From Paralithodes platypus (lineage: Eukaryota; Arthropoda; Malacostraca; Decapoda; Lithodidae), in assembly GCA_032716605.1 (NCBI GenBank), contig CM064552.1, positions 15,826,525 to 15,890,524 of the forward strand: a stretch of 64,000 bases of DNA. The letters run 5' to 3'. Made by a program: the position numbers and the translations under genes. Positions 10,685 through 21,705 of the stretch are shown here, piece by piece. Under the pieces are notes generated by a model that was not told the origin of the DNA, did no database searches, and worked only from the letters and a program-made list of their open reading frames with translations. How positions within the stretch are numbered: the stretch's first letter is position 1; each line of letters begins with the position of its first letter.

Positions 10685-11832
10685 AATCTCTCAGTAGATA
10701 AGGCTCCTGGTCCAGATGAAATTCCTCCAATAGTACTTAAAAATTGCTCCTTGGTGCTCGCTCCTGTATTGGCAAAAAATTTCCGTCTGTGTACTCATAC
10801 CTCATGCTTCCCAGTGCCCTGGAAAGAAGCAAACATCCATCCAGTTCCTAAAAAAGGTGCCTCTTCAGATCCATCAAACTACAGACCAATAGCTATAACT
10901 TCCACTCTTGGTAAAGTCTTTGAAATTATATTAAATAATCACATAATTAAGCATCTTGAGAATAATAAATTAATCAGTGATAGGCAATATGGTTTTAGAC
11001 GATGTCGATCAACTGCAGATATGCTTTGCCTTCTTACCATCAAATCAACCAAGCTACAGACCAACATGGTGAAACACATACAATAGCACTGGATATATCA
11101 AAGGCATTTGATCGAGTCTGGCATCAATCCTTATTGTCGAAGATGTCACACTACGGCCTTGCATCATTAGTTCCACTAATTTCTTCTTATCTTCATAACA
11201 GAAAAATACGTGTAATGGTAGATGGCCTTTATTCTCAATTTCACTCAATAAATGCTGGTGTTCCCCAGGGATCAGTTTTGGCCCCAATTCTGTTCCTCAT
11301 TCATATCAATGATCTCATATCTACCACTCATAATCCAATACATTCCTACGCAGATGACTCAACACTCCACAGTTCCTTCACATTTACCAATTCTTTCACC
11401 CAACCCGATCTTATAAATTCAAAAATAAACACTGCAATTTCTCTGAACCAGGACCTTTCTAGAATTAATGGATGGGGACAAAAGAATCTAGTTTCCTTTA
11501 ATGCACAGAAAACAAAGTACATTCAATTTTCTAACCGACAGAATCTCACTGACTCCCATATATTTTTTAATGATGTAAATATTCCCACTTCCCCTAGTAT
11601 TGACATTCTCGGTGTAACATTAACTACTAACTTGAGCTGGACACATTATGTTAGAAGCATTGCTAAGAATGCATCTAAAAAACTGGGACTCCTGTACAGA
11701 GTTCGAGAATTCTTCACTGACGAGCAGTTGGCCGTAATATATAAAAGTCATGTGCGTTCTCAGATGGATTACTGTTCACCTCTGTGGAAGTGGAGTGGTT
11801 GCATTGAGGCAGTTGGACAAAATTCAAAATAA
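10685..11832 (+). pseudogene. LINE ORF2 fragment: reverse transcriptase
   Basis: After the stop the frame gives KAPGPDEIPP and the RT motif SNYRPIAITS, then shifts frame near 11040-11086. The second frame carries DISKAFDRVWH (about 11091-11125), GVPQGSVLAP (about 11254-11285) and the catalytic YADD (about 11346-11357). The RT active site is therefore preserved at residue level although the ORF is broken. Confidence 0.88.
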
Positions 11833-12193
11833 AGCTATTAGATTAATCAATAACCCTGCAATCACACAGGACCTTCCTACATTATCCATACGAAGAAACG
11901 TTGCATCCCTTGCATTATTCTACAGATATTTTCACAGCAATTGTTCCGAGGAACTTGCTTCAATTGTGCCGCCTCTCCACATCTTTCCCCATAGAACTAG
12001 GGCAGCTGAGAGCGCCCATGAATTTACACTTTCTCCTCCACAATGCAGAACTTCTGCTTATCAGAATTCATTTATCCCCAGAGCTACTACTCTTTGGAAT
12101 TCACTTCCCTCGAATTGCTTTCCACAAACTTACAATCTACAAATGTTTAAATCCAGTTGTTACAAACATTTTATGAATGGAGGATGCCTTTAG
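11790..12193 (+). pseudogene. LINE ORF2 fragment: C-terminal region
   Basis: After the frameshift at about 11800 the frame reads LDKIQNKAIRLINN and ends with FIPRATTLWNSLPSNCFP, the conserved C-terminal block of many CR1/Jockey-type ORF2 proteins. It terminates about 60 bp before the poly(A) tail. Confidence 0.85.
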
Positions 12194-12245
12194 GCACATG
12201 GACCTTTTTCTTTTATCTGTGTTTTTCCTTCCTCCGTTCATGGTC

Positions 12246-12282
<37 letters not shown>

Positions 12283-12284
<2 letters not shown>

Positions 12285-12560
12285 GTTATACAATCTGGCA
12301 CATGTAACGGAGTAAATGTTGATGTATACATAACATGTATACAAATAACATTAAAACCACAACAAAAGTTGTTCATATATTCTTCCTTTTGCTGAAAAAG
12401 GATTCTAGTAATACTACTTCCCTCCCTTTTCTCTACTACATTTTTTTTTTTTTTATCAACCACTCAGCCTGTGCATCCCCTCTTTGGACCCTAAACCAGG
12501 TCAGAACATTCATCAAAGCGCCCGACTTGGTAGTCATTCAGCTACTTCCTATTCCGGGGT
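12283..12560. other. Spacer between two convergent retroelements
   Basis: AT-rich sequence with a T run at about 12441-12454. No coding frame is recognised. Confidence 0.5.
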
Positions 12561-12673
12561 AAGCACTCAGACTCATCATCGTGGATTACTACTACTACTT
12601 TGATTTTTATTTAATATTGTTCATACATTATATTTTACAAGCATCAGATATTACTATTCTACACCATGCAACT

Positions 12674-13828
12674 TCAATCCAGTCGCCTCCCTATGCGACC
12701 CTCTGCCACTGCTGCCTCGTAGTCCACTTCTGCCACCGTCGCTGGTTGTGGTGCAGACCGTCTTGTTCCCCGCAGGCATAGTAGCGCTGATCTGAGCAAT
12801 GAGAAAGATAGACGGCACCTCATCCAGGCTACGATGTGGCTCCTGGGCTGTTGCTTCTTCTCTGCGATGATCTCTCCAAGCCTTGAATAGAAGCACTGGG
12901 CCCTGGGTCCCATCCCTCCAGATGTGGTGAAGACTAGTGGGGTAAAGCTGCCTTGTTCTATATTTAAGATCCTTTCCCCATATGCCCTGACCTTCTCTTG
13001 TTCGTTCCTCTTGTGTGCAGCATCCAGAACCAGCTCGCTGTAGCTATGGGCCATTGGGTCAAATACTCTTATGTCAAAGAACGCTCGCTGTGCACTTGTC
13101 CAAAAACCTCTTGCACTAACGTCCACTCGTGCTTCATTGGATGTGTTGGCCGTCCTGTGCTGCAAGATCTCTCCATCCAAGGGAATGAGTGATGGTTCGT
13201 GCACCACATCTCTACACACCTCCCTGAGCATGTTCGCTGTTACATCTCTTACTTCATCATGCCTGATGCTGATGAATCCTCCTTTCTTACATATCATGGA
13301 GTGGTCTGCATCGTTGTTGGTTCCACAAACGCATTGATCGGGCAGTCCTTCAATCGGCCAATCATACCTCAGTGCAATAGCATCATTAAATTCTTGTTTG
13401 TTGAGATTGAAGCCTTTTGCCTTGATTGGTAGTGTTGTCAGCCAATTTGAAGCACCCGTTTCTTGTGCTATTTGTAGTTTTCTTGTTAGTCTCCAGGAAA
13501 GTTGTCCCATCAATTGTGCGAGGTCATTTTTCTGTGAGTTTTGCCTCTCTGACGTGATGGTCTTTCTTATGTTGTAGATGTCCGCCTGGTCCACTTCACC
13601 GTCAGAATCTTGTGCTACGATACGGTCAGTGAGAGATCCTGTTATCTTTACCGAATTCAGGTATTCCGTTGTCGCCCTCCTCACTGGGTTGATGATTCCC
13701 AGCCCTCCCAACCTAGAAGGCAGTGCGAGCAACTCCCTCTCTGTATCACTCGGGGTGTGCGACTTTACCCACGCTGGGATGAGTTTGTCTCTGATGGCAT
13801 CTTCCAGCGGTTGAAGTAATGCGCTCAC
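12674..13828 (-). pseudogene. Retroelement C-terminus: end of RT and restriction-like endonuclease
   Basis: The frame of 384 residues starts after a break. It carries LPSRLGGLGIINP (a thumb/linker block), then CVCGTNNDADHSMICKKGGF, a C-x-C-x7-H-x3-C knuckle, followed by SIRHDEVRD and DVSARGFWTSAQRAFFDIRV, which fits the D-x(15)-D spacing of restriction-like endonucleases. The frame ends with FSLLRSALLCLRGTRR and about 30 further residues. The knuckle-plus-nuclease order is a hallmark of R2/R4-type elements. The exact catalytic residues are inferred from position only. Confidence 0.75.
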
Positions 13829-13840
13829 ATTTGGAACAGT

Positions 13841-14431
13841 TCACATCAAGTAGGTCCAGCGATGTTTGACCCCATATGTGAATGCCGAATACGCAGCCTG
13901 TGGTTCCGTCTTTGCAATATTGGCCAGTTTTTCAATTTCTTTTACCCACTCCCTGACCTTCTCCTCTATGTATTGGTTCTTGAACTCTTCCGTACCGATC
14001 ACTGCCCCAAGGTGACGCTGTCCGTCCTTTGTTAATACCACTTCACTACCGCTGAAAGCTTCTAACGCACTTTCATAATGTTCTGGTTTTACTATTAGTA
14101 TTGACTTTCTGGCATTTGGATGGTACCCTATTTCTGGGCCTACACTTGATACTTGCTCCCACCAGTGCTTGAGATCGTTGACTTTTCCCACTCCAGTGAG
14201 ACCGTCTGCATAGGCCACCTGCTTGACTTGCGTCACCTCATGGCTTGTTAAGGTTTGCAACACTGAGAGACCTAATGCATACATTGCCATTGCTACGGGG
14301 TCACCTTGTGTGGTTCCTTCCATTGATTTCAGAGCTGATCTACGTCGTGTGTTCTGGTTGTTTACTATGAAGAGGTCCGCAGGCCGTTTATAGGTGTTCT
14401 CTACATACAGTAGGTGGCAAAGCTGGGGCAT
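13841..14431 (-). pseudogene. Retroelement RT, C-terminal half (altered active site)
   Basis: The frame contains SMEGTTQGDPVAMAMYAL (about 14270-14325), corresponding to the RT PQG-type motif, and then VAYADGLTG, where the canonical YADD is expected. The second Asp position is Gly (GGT on the minus strand, 14202-14204), which should abolish catalysis. Further on, GYHPNARKS continues the RT palm/thumb. It joins the preceding fragment through a frameshift near 14401-14431 and the next one near 13835. Confidence 0.8.
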
Positions 14432-15225
14432 TTTACCTTGATGTTATGTATTGCTGTCTTTCTGTTGATGGTGTTAAAGGCATTTGTTGCATCCACTAGC
14501 AGCACAGCTTCACAGTCCACTCGCTCATATATTTTTCTTATGGCATGAATTGCTGCCTCTCCCCCTGCTTGGTGGCCGGCACACACTTGGAGATTACCGG
14601 CCGCTGACCGCACATCGTCCTTCACCACATCCATTATGCATTTTCCGATGATTCTTCTCAGCACTTCGCCCACTCCTACTGGTCTGCACCCTGGATTCTT
14701 GTCTAATGGTATTAGGCGACAAGCTGTGAAAGCCTCCAAATGTTGACAATTTTGGGTGGCCATCTTTCTTGCAAGAGCTGCCAGAGCCCTAGATAAGTCT
14801 GTTGCTGCAAGTCCGAGTACTGCTCTGCTCAGGATTGTTCTCCAGCCATTTGCATCCAGCCCTGATGGGCCTGCACTGCCTTGTGTCCTGAGAGCCTTTT
14901 TCCAAATCATTTCGCCTGTGATTTGTTCGTATATGACGGGGTTCGGTGGTATATAATCCCCCTCTAGCTTCTGACTCTCGTGGATACTAGGTTGTGGATG
15001 TTTCTCTTCCAACATTTGGATGGTGTCTCTTGTGATAGGGAGCAACCCACCAGCTGCCTCCTTTGTCAGGGACCGTATTTCAGGTGCCACTTTTCCTTGT
15101 CTCATCTGGTCGCCGAATCTCCTGGCCTCGTCTTCAGTGTTTTCCCTTTTTTGCCGCCGCCTGCCTTGTCTCTCTTGTAATGCTCTGGCTTTACTGACTG
15201 AGTAAGTCATCCATCTTGTTATCAT
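14401..15225 (-). pseudogene. Retroelement RT, N-terminal half
   Basis: The frame of 274 residues opens with a basic stretch (RQGRRRQKRENTEDEARR), then GSAGPSGLDANGWR, CRLIPLDKNPGCRPVGVGE and LLVDATNAFNTINRKTA, which are RT fingers/palm motifs with the first catalytic Asp present. It ends by a frameshift just after this motif. Confidence 0.82.
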
Positions 15226-15521
15226 TCCATAATTTCATTCTTCTTGTTAGCAATCACATTTTCACCTTGTTTAGATTTGCGGCGAGTTTTTTGCAAGAAG
15301 AGATGTGGAATGCTGAAAATTATCTTGAGTGCATACAGGGTTAAAGATGTGTCACAGACATAGTTATAAATGAGCTTTGTCATCTCGTTCAGCATGTTGG
15401 TGGTGGCATCACATTTTGGTGGGTTGAAAAAGTTGTGTGCAGACCAATATACAATTTCTGAGTAAGCTGCATCTGTCCAAGTTCTAACTTCCTCTTCCCG
15501 TAATCCTTTCCAGAGTATTTT
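15226..15521 (-). pseudogene. Retroelement linker, out of frame
   Basis: Between the RT fragment and the N-terminal ORF a third reading frame is open on the minus strand and reads WTDAAYSEIVYW and later FFNPPKCDATTNM, ending at a TGA just before the RT fragment. This continuity supports one ancestral ORF with indels near 15520 and 15228. Confidence 0.6.
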
Positions 15522-15965
15522 TCAACCTCTGCCTCCTTCTTCTGCATGTCTACCTGGAGCCCTCTCCCTTTGTGGTTCGGCCACCATTTGGATATCCCGA
15601 GGCTCTTCATTGTCTGGCAAGTCCTCATTGTTTCCATCTGCTTCATTTGGCCCCGTTGGAGGCCTGTCATCCTCTCTTGCAGCTCGGTTGTCATCTCCCT
15701 CCCTTGGGTCTCTTGCGGGCTCCTCATTACTTTCCGCTTCTTGGGGTTCTTCTACCTCTCTTGGGACCCTTGAGTCCCTTGCTTCTCCCCGTATTCTTTC
15801 AGGTTCCCTGCCACCATGACGGCCTCCCTCAGCTACGTCCCGTTGCTCACTCTGGGAATTTGCTGCCGTCTCTCCACTCGTTCCTGCTCTACCTAAAGGG
15901 TTACGACATTTGTCCCCCTTATTACAGTCTGTGCATCTTTGTCCACTCTGCACACACTTGCATCG
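15522..15965 (-). pseudogene. Retroelement N-terminal Cys-rich region
   Basis: The minus-strand frame shows CKCVQSGQRCTDCNKGDKCR, a short Cys cluster reminiscent of CXC-type zinc-binding motifs, followed by about 100 residues rich in Glu, Arg and Pro that are probably disordered. Such clusters often bind nucleic acid in retroelement proteins. The annotated methionine at 16067 lies beyond a (CA)n tract read as Cys-Val repeats, so the true start is unknown. Confidence 0.6.
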
Positions 15966-15996
15966 ACTACTACTACTACTACTACTACTAAGTCTA

Positions 15997-16028
<32 letters not shown>
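15962..16028. repeat. (ACT)n followed by (CA)n
   Basis: About nine ACT units (15966-15991) precede about 15 CA units (15999-16028). Confidence 0.95.
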
Positions 16029-16035
<7 letters not shown>

Positions 16036-16253
16036 TTGCATCTAAGCTGCTTGTTCACCCACGACACAGAAACTTACTTCCACCAGATGCCCCTAGACCA
16101 ACACGTGCAGCTCGTCATTTCAACACACTCCAACCAATAAGAGCAAGAACTGACAGATATAAAAATAGTCCTATCCCAACCATTGTTAATATTATTAATA
16201 ATGTGTAATAACGGCCTGTCACACCATATATACGCGCCCACCTTTAATAATGT

Positions 16254-16450
16254 ATGCATAAGTGTGTGTGCGTGTGTGTATTAGAATATAATTATGTATG
16301 TATTTGCTTGAGTTTGTTTATGTATATGTGTATATATGTATATGTGTATATGTGTATCTATGTATGTACAGTATATGTGTATGTATGTGTGCGTATATGT
16401 GTATGTATGTATGCGTTATTTATGTATATATATATGTGTCTATAGTGTAT
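16254..16450. repeat. Degenerate (TG)n/(TATG)n tract
   Basis: GTATGTGTATATGT-type sequence without long perfect runs. The Cys/Val/Tyr-rich frames here are by-products. Confidence 0.85.
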
Positions 16451-16605
16451 ACTGTTTGTGGTTCGAGCCCGGCTGAGAGTATCAGGTAGGATAAGAGAAG
16501 AGCATATATGCATGTAATGTGCATATATTTATGTATATGTATGTCTGTGTGTATGTGCTGTCAATGGTTCGAGCCCGGTTGAGAATATAAGGTATATAAT
16601 ATATA
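16451..16605 (+). mobile_element. Two tRNA-related SINE fragments
   Basis: GGTTCGAGCCCGGCTGAGA at about 16460 and GGTTCGAGCCCGGTTGAGA at about 16567 are about 107 bp apart. Each holds a canonical B-box-like GGTTCGAGCCC without a full tRNA fold. They look like SINE-head fragments duplicated with the intervening TATG-rich sequence. Confidence 0.45.
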
Positions 16606-16813
16606 TATGTACTGTACGTGTATTTATATGGTCATATGCACATATGTATGTAAATATACGTACATATGAGCGAGAACATATTGCTCACTAGCGCAATTTC
16701 TGATTATAAATCTATGCATAAGCATTATCTATTATTAAGTGTTCGCGTATCTTCATCCATGTATTTCCACCCTTAACAATAGAACGCCCAGCTTTTCCAT
16801 ATTTCGCCTTCTG

Positions 16814-16814
<1 letters not shown>

Positions 16815-16865
<51 letters not shown>

Positions 16866-16880
16866 ACACACACACACACA
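16815..16880. repeat. (CA)n microsatellite
   Basis: A CA run with one AACTAA interruption at about 16861. Confidence 0.97.
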
Positions 16881-17169
16881 CCTACACTACCTAGGATTAA
16901 CCTCCCATTGTAGTAGGCTGTACCTGACCCTACCTGTACGGACTTGAATTGCTGCACCCTCTTTACCCGTCACCTCTTTACCCTGACCCTACCAAAACAG
17001 TTTTTGTATGTATGTATGTTTGTGTGCATACATGAGCGTATGTGTATACGGACATGTGCACACTTACTGCATGTTCTTATGTTCCTATATATGTATGTAT
17101 ATGTATGTGCGTACGTACGTGTATATACGTATGTTCTGTATATGAGTAAGTAAATAAATGTGTATATGT

Positions 17170-17381
17170 ACTGTATATCACTTACTCTCATGGTTATTTT
17201 ATGATAATTTGTATTCTGCACCTGCATCATTATTGTATTTATTTATTTTGTTTGTAAACTGAGCTTACCATCTTCATATCTGTACATCTCATGTTCATCC
17301 ACTAAATTGTAAAATGTGTATTTTCAGCTCATGAGGCTGCCATTCTTTAATAAACCGTTTATTATTATTATTATTATTATA
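17170..17381 (+). mobile_element. Probable LINE 3' end with (TTA)n tail
   Basis: A T-rich 3' UTR-like sequence ends CTTTAATAAACCGTTTATTA and passes into (TTA)n at 17359-17380. The AATAAA signal followed by a simple-repeat tail is typical of LINE 3' ends. No ORF remnant is recognised upstream. Confidence 0.5.
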
Positions 17382-17521
17382 CACACACACACACACTCGC
17401 TTGCCCACTCACTCTCACTCTCTCTCAGGGGTCTCAGGTCTTATAGGTTGCTTCACTCTATCTTTATCTCCACATAGGCTGCCAAGGAAATAAAATTACC
17501 CCCGAGACGTCCCCCACCCCG

Positions 17522-17698
<177 letters not shown>

Positions 17699-17729
17699 TC
17701 CCGGAGCAAGATGGCTGCTTGGTTGTGAG

Positions 17730-17900
17730 AGGGGGGGGGGGGGGTGTTATGAAGGGGATGTATGTGTCTGAAAGGGTGTGTGTGAGGGGGGGAGGGTTGT
17801 ATGTGTCTGGGGGGGGGGGTTGTATGTGTCTGAGGGGGGGTGTATGTGTCTGAGAGGGGGGGGGGGGGTATGAGGGGGGTTGTGATGGTGTAGGATGAGG
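17730..17900. repeat. G-rich degenerate repeat (GTATGTGTCTG plus G-runs)
   Basis: TGTATGTGTCTG alternates with G runs of 6-13 at about 17731, 17785, 17810, 17836 and 17857. It could form G-quadruplexes, which is inference. Confidence 0.8.
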
Positions 17901-18175
17901 GGGATGTAAGGGAAATATATCGTAGGAAGGATAAGGGAACATTGTGATAATAATAATGGGTACAAAAAGGGTAAGTAAAGTGTCCATAATAATCGACCTA
18001 TTTAAAGGTATATTGGTGGTAATAAACCCATCTAATACATGGATAGCAAGGTGCATCACTCTCAATCTATAAATGTGTTGTATATACCTTTTTCATATTT
18101 GTTTTACATTCTTGATTTTTGACAGGGTGGGTTGTAAGGATGGGTAACATTTGGATGAGCAGCAAGTACGAGGTT

Positions 18176-18290
18176 CTCGGGACCCCCTTTCTCCCTCATG
18201 CTTAGCCCAATTAGTTTTTGAGAGTTTAAGACATTTTCCCCATTAGTTTGTCGATTTCAAGGCCTTCCGTACCATTTAGGCGTAATTTTT

Positions 18291-18300
<10 letters not shown>
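18176..18300 (-). mobile_element. Family A fragment (subterminal half only)
   Basis: It holds CTCCCTCATGCTTAGCCC, two or three of the 32-bp subterminal repeats and the GGCGTAATTTTTTTCC block, then stops before the GCGAGC core. Confidence 0.7.
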
Positions 18301-18945
<645 letters not shown>

Positions 18946-19115
18946 TGCCTTCCTGCCTGCCTGTCTGCCTGCCTGCCTCGCCCCTACACCACAAAGTCAG
19001 AAGTCTCCTTGGCATCAGTTCCCTTCAGATACTTCAGGACCAGCGGAGGGCTATTCTCGGGGGTGGGGAGATAGTATTAGAATCGGTTCATCAAGTATAC
19101 AGTAGCGCAATTTGA

Positions 19116-19497
19116 TTAAGGGAGCCCACCTCGCTTTGTTTCTCTTTCTCTCCCTCTCTCTTTGACTTGTATCTATTTGGCCCCATTCAGCCTACTGTTT
19201 TAAGACGTTTACCCCCTTCCAGGTGTTAATATTTTCCTGGCGAGCGGTAGCGAGCCAGCATATATATATATTTGTTTTGACAGAAAGCTAAATTTCTACA
19301 TTTTTCGATAGAAAAATTTCTCCGGCAAAGCCGGATTTCTCCAAACAATGCTGGCTCGCTATCGCTCGCCAGGAAGAAATCGACACCTGGATGGGGATAA
19401 ACGTCTTAAAACAGTTGGCTGAATGGGGCCGAATGGGTACAAGCCAGGAAAAGAGAGAAAAAGAGAGAAAGATAAAAAAGCCTGTGACCCCCCTTAA
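19116..19497. mobile_element. Fold-back MITE family B, copy B3
   Basis: It starts TTAAGGGAGCCCACCTCGC and ends GTGACCCCCCTTAA. Both arms carry intact opposite GCGAGC direct repeats (19237-19255 and 19349-19367) around the CCGGC hairpin, so this is one of the best preserved B copies. Confidence 0.92.
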
Positions 19498-19546
19498 AGG
19501 TAGACATGCTTGGATACCTCCCATCGTAGCCTTCAGCCACCACAGC

Positions 19547-19880
19547 TTAATGGGATACTATTTATTTACTTATATATATTCTGGACCCCCTTCTCCTCCA
19601 TGTTTAGCCCCAATAGTTTTGAGATTTTAAGACGTTCACCCCAATAGTTTGGCGATTTGAAGACCTTTTGCCATTATTAAGATTTTTCATGTCATTTACG
19701 TCTCGATTTTTTCCTGGCGAGCGATAGCGAGACTGTAACTTAGGAGGAATCGGCCTTTGGTCGGGAAGTTTTTCTACAGAAACATTTACAAATTTACGTC
19801 GATTTATTTTTATTTTTATTTATTTTTTTAAAGCTTGGTGTGGGTCTAGGGAACAAACTACACAATAAAATAATACATAA
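19547..19880 (-). mobile_element. Fold-back MITE family A, copy A4 (ends degenerate)
   Basis: The TGGACCCCCTTCTCC block, subterminal repeats, GGCGAGCGATAGCGAGAC core and GGCCTTTGGTCGGG hairpin are clear. The right terminus beyond GGTCTAGGGAACAAAC fades into AT-rich DNA. Confidence 0.75.
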
Positions 19881-20090
19881 ATACATTTAAATCATTACCG
19901 TCGTTACCCTCATCATAACTATCTATCATCACCATCATGAATCAATACCATAACCTGTATTGTGAGAACATGAATACAAGTTCACGATACAAGAAGACGA
20001 ATAGACATTACGATACGTGAGCCAATAACGGAGCCGTCGTGCGTTTACAAAATTATAATAAAAAACGTATTCAAGAGTTCTTAACCTTTC

Positions 20091-20294
20091 AAGATCCGAT
20101 TACGCATTTCCTTTCTGTTTTCTGGGTACTGTTAAACGATTTTATTCGTATTAGGTAGGGTGTATGGAAGTCAAAGAGTTAATTGAGATAGTCTTTACCT
20201 ATATCATTACCACAGATCGTTCCTAAACTGTCTGAAATCGTCTAATGATAGCCATAATAAGCTGTCAAAATGCGTCACAATCTTCAGAGGGTAA
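20091..20294. mobile_element. Fold-back MITE family D copy
   Basis: TTAACCTTTCAAGATCCG opens the element and CTTCAGAGGGTAA closes it. The centre is AGAGTTAATTGAGATAG, where other D copies carry insertions, so this is an empty reference copy. Confidence 0.82.
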
Positions 20295-20338
20295 ATATTG
20301 TGGTTACTTGACATTGGTAGTTTTATATTAATTTGCAG

Positions 20339-20651
20339 TTAAGGGGAGATGAGCCGTTTTTCTGGTCCCCTTTCTTCCTCATGTTTAGCCCCATTGGTTT
20401 TCAGATTTTATGACGTTCGGCCCATTGGTTTAGCGATCTTAAGACCTTTCATCCCATTTATTTGTCAATATTAAGACCTTTCGTACAATTTAGGTGTCGA
20501 TTTTTTTTCTTGGCAAGCGATAACGAGCCTGTAATATAGAAATATCCAGCCTCTGGCCGGGAAATTTTTCTATCGAAAAATGTACAAATTTATCTTGAAG
20601 GTTGATTTTTAGGTGTTTTTAAAAGTTTGATGGAGGTCTAGGGAGGAAACT

Positions 20652-20700
<49 letters not shown>

Positions 20701-20727
20701 GCAAATAAATACGCCATCCCCCCTTAA
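20339..20727 (-). mobile_element. Fold-back MITE family A, copy A5
   Basis: It starts TTAAGGGGAGATGAGCCG and ends CGCCATCCCCCCTTAA. The T-rich arm has expanded to an A run of about 26 plus (TA)n at 20657-20698, and the three subterminal repeats at about 20405-20505 are easy to read. Confidence 0.9.
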
Positions 20728-20790
20728 TGAGATTATAAAGAACGGCATAGAGAAGCAAACAAACCAAAAAAAAAATGTACACAACATATT

Positions 20791-21180
20791 CTATAGTCTA
20801 TTCATTATAGTTAGGCTAAAAATCTTGACCACTAACCTCTAGAATTCAATGACGACTAGAGTATTCCAGCTAATATTTCTACCATTTGGGAAGAGTCGGC
20901 CAAGGAATAGGTGTGGAAATTTACAGCCGATTTGCTATAGCCCTTTTTAACCCGTTCAGTACCAGTTCCGTCCTTTTGACTATGTTTTGGCGATTATATT
21001 CAGTTTCAAAGGGGCCTCCAGATATTAACAGGCTTCGAACTATCTCACTTAACCCTTTTTACTACCACAAATCCTCTTAATATAGCTAGAGTAAAATTAA
21101 AAAGACGTTGCGGGTACAGAAGGGGTTAAGCTACAACGTCTAGGGGTAACGATGGCTGGCCTACCTATAATGGACTATAG
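20791..21180. mobile_element. Fold-back element family I, copy I3, interrupted by C4
   Basis: Its ends CTATAGTCTATTCATTATAG and CCTATAATGGACTATAG are inverted. The shared middle ATTTGGGAAGAGTCGGCC is present. C4 sits in the right arm at a TTAA. Confidence 0.82.
20947..21129. mobile_element. Fold-back MITE family C, copy C4, nested in I3
   Basis: TTAACCCGTTCAGTACC opens the element and GGTACAGAAGGGGTTAA closes it, with right-arm ACCACAAATCCTCTTAA. At 183 bp it is slightly shorter than C2 and C3. Confidence 0.85.
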
Positions 21181-21194
21181 TAGGGAGCATAATT

Positions 21195-21320
21195 AGGAGC
21201 AGGAAGCTATCTATCTATTTTCTATATATTTACTCAGGCCCATTCCCCTTTTTTTTGTTTTGTTTTTTTGTTTTTTTTACTGGGGATGGTCGACTTGAGA
21301 CAGCAGAGAGCATTTTATAT
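21195..21320 (+). repeat. Repeat family G copy with (ATCT)n
   Basis: CTATCTATCTATTTT leads into TACTCAGGCCCATTCCCC, a T-rich stretch and GGGGATGGTCGACTTGAGAC. The same order occurs at 32.8 kb and, inverted, at 60.5 kb. It may be a SINE or a LINE end; identity unknown. Confidence 0.6.
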
Positions 21321-21597
21321 GAATGTGTATAATACCTTTATAGAAAACCTTACAAAAAGTGATATTAAAGGACTTTAATCGCTGTTGACCCTATAATTAC
21401 GGGCTAATTACCTACAGATCATGCAAATACCTATACAGAAAATTATATCAAAGGATTCTAGTATGATCACTGTTGACCCTATATTACGGGCTTAATTACC
21501 TGCAGATCATGAACATATCTAGCAGAACATTAACATCAGAATTTTTAAGTTCAGATATGTTGCGTAAAATTATTACATTAAATGAGTCCATATTATT

Positions 21598-21705
21598 GTT
21601 AATTTATTTATTTATTAATATTATTATATTTATTATTATTATTTGTATTATTATTATTATTATTATTATTAGTATTTATTATTATTATTATTATTCTTTG
21701 TTTAT
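21598..21705. repeat. (TTA)n microsatellite
   Basis: TTA/ATT trinucleotides with short interruptions. Confidence 0.95.

Larger units (their letters stand above)
9469..12282 (+). mobile_element. 5'-truncated, inactive APE-type LINE (Jockey/CR1-like)
   Basis: The remnant consists of part of an endonuclease/exonuclease/phosphatase domain, a complete reverse transcriptase region, a C-terminal region, a short 3' UTR and a poly(A) tail of 31 A (12252-12282). Such elements nick the target and copy their RNA in place. Truncation inside the endonuclease and the poly(A) tail are typical of target-primed insertion. The frame is broken by an in-frame TAG (10682-10684) and by frameshifts at about 11040-11086 and 11795-11805, so the copy is dead. 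The exact 5' boundary and target duplication could not be determined. Clade assignment is by general motif appearance and is uncertain within the Jockey/CR1 group. Confidence 0.88.
12575..16030 (-). mobile_element. Decayed non-LTR retroelement with restriction-like endonuclease
   Basis: On the minus strand the order is a Cys-rich N-terminal region, a linker, a reverse transcriptase, a C-terminal zinc-knuckle and PD-(D/E)XK-like nuclease region, and a 3' UTR with AATAAA (plus-strand TTTATT near 12607) and a (TAG)n-like tail near 12585-12598. This arrangement is that of R2/R4-type retrotransposons, which use a restriction-like endonuclease instead of APE. At least four breaks (about 15520, 15228, 14415 and 13835) split the coding sequence. 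A (CA)n and an (ACT)n tract invade the N-terminal region. Clade beyond the restriction-like-endonuclease type is not resolved. Confidence 0.75.
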
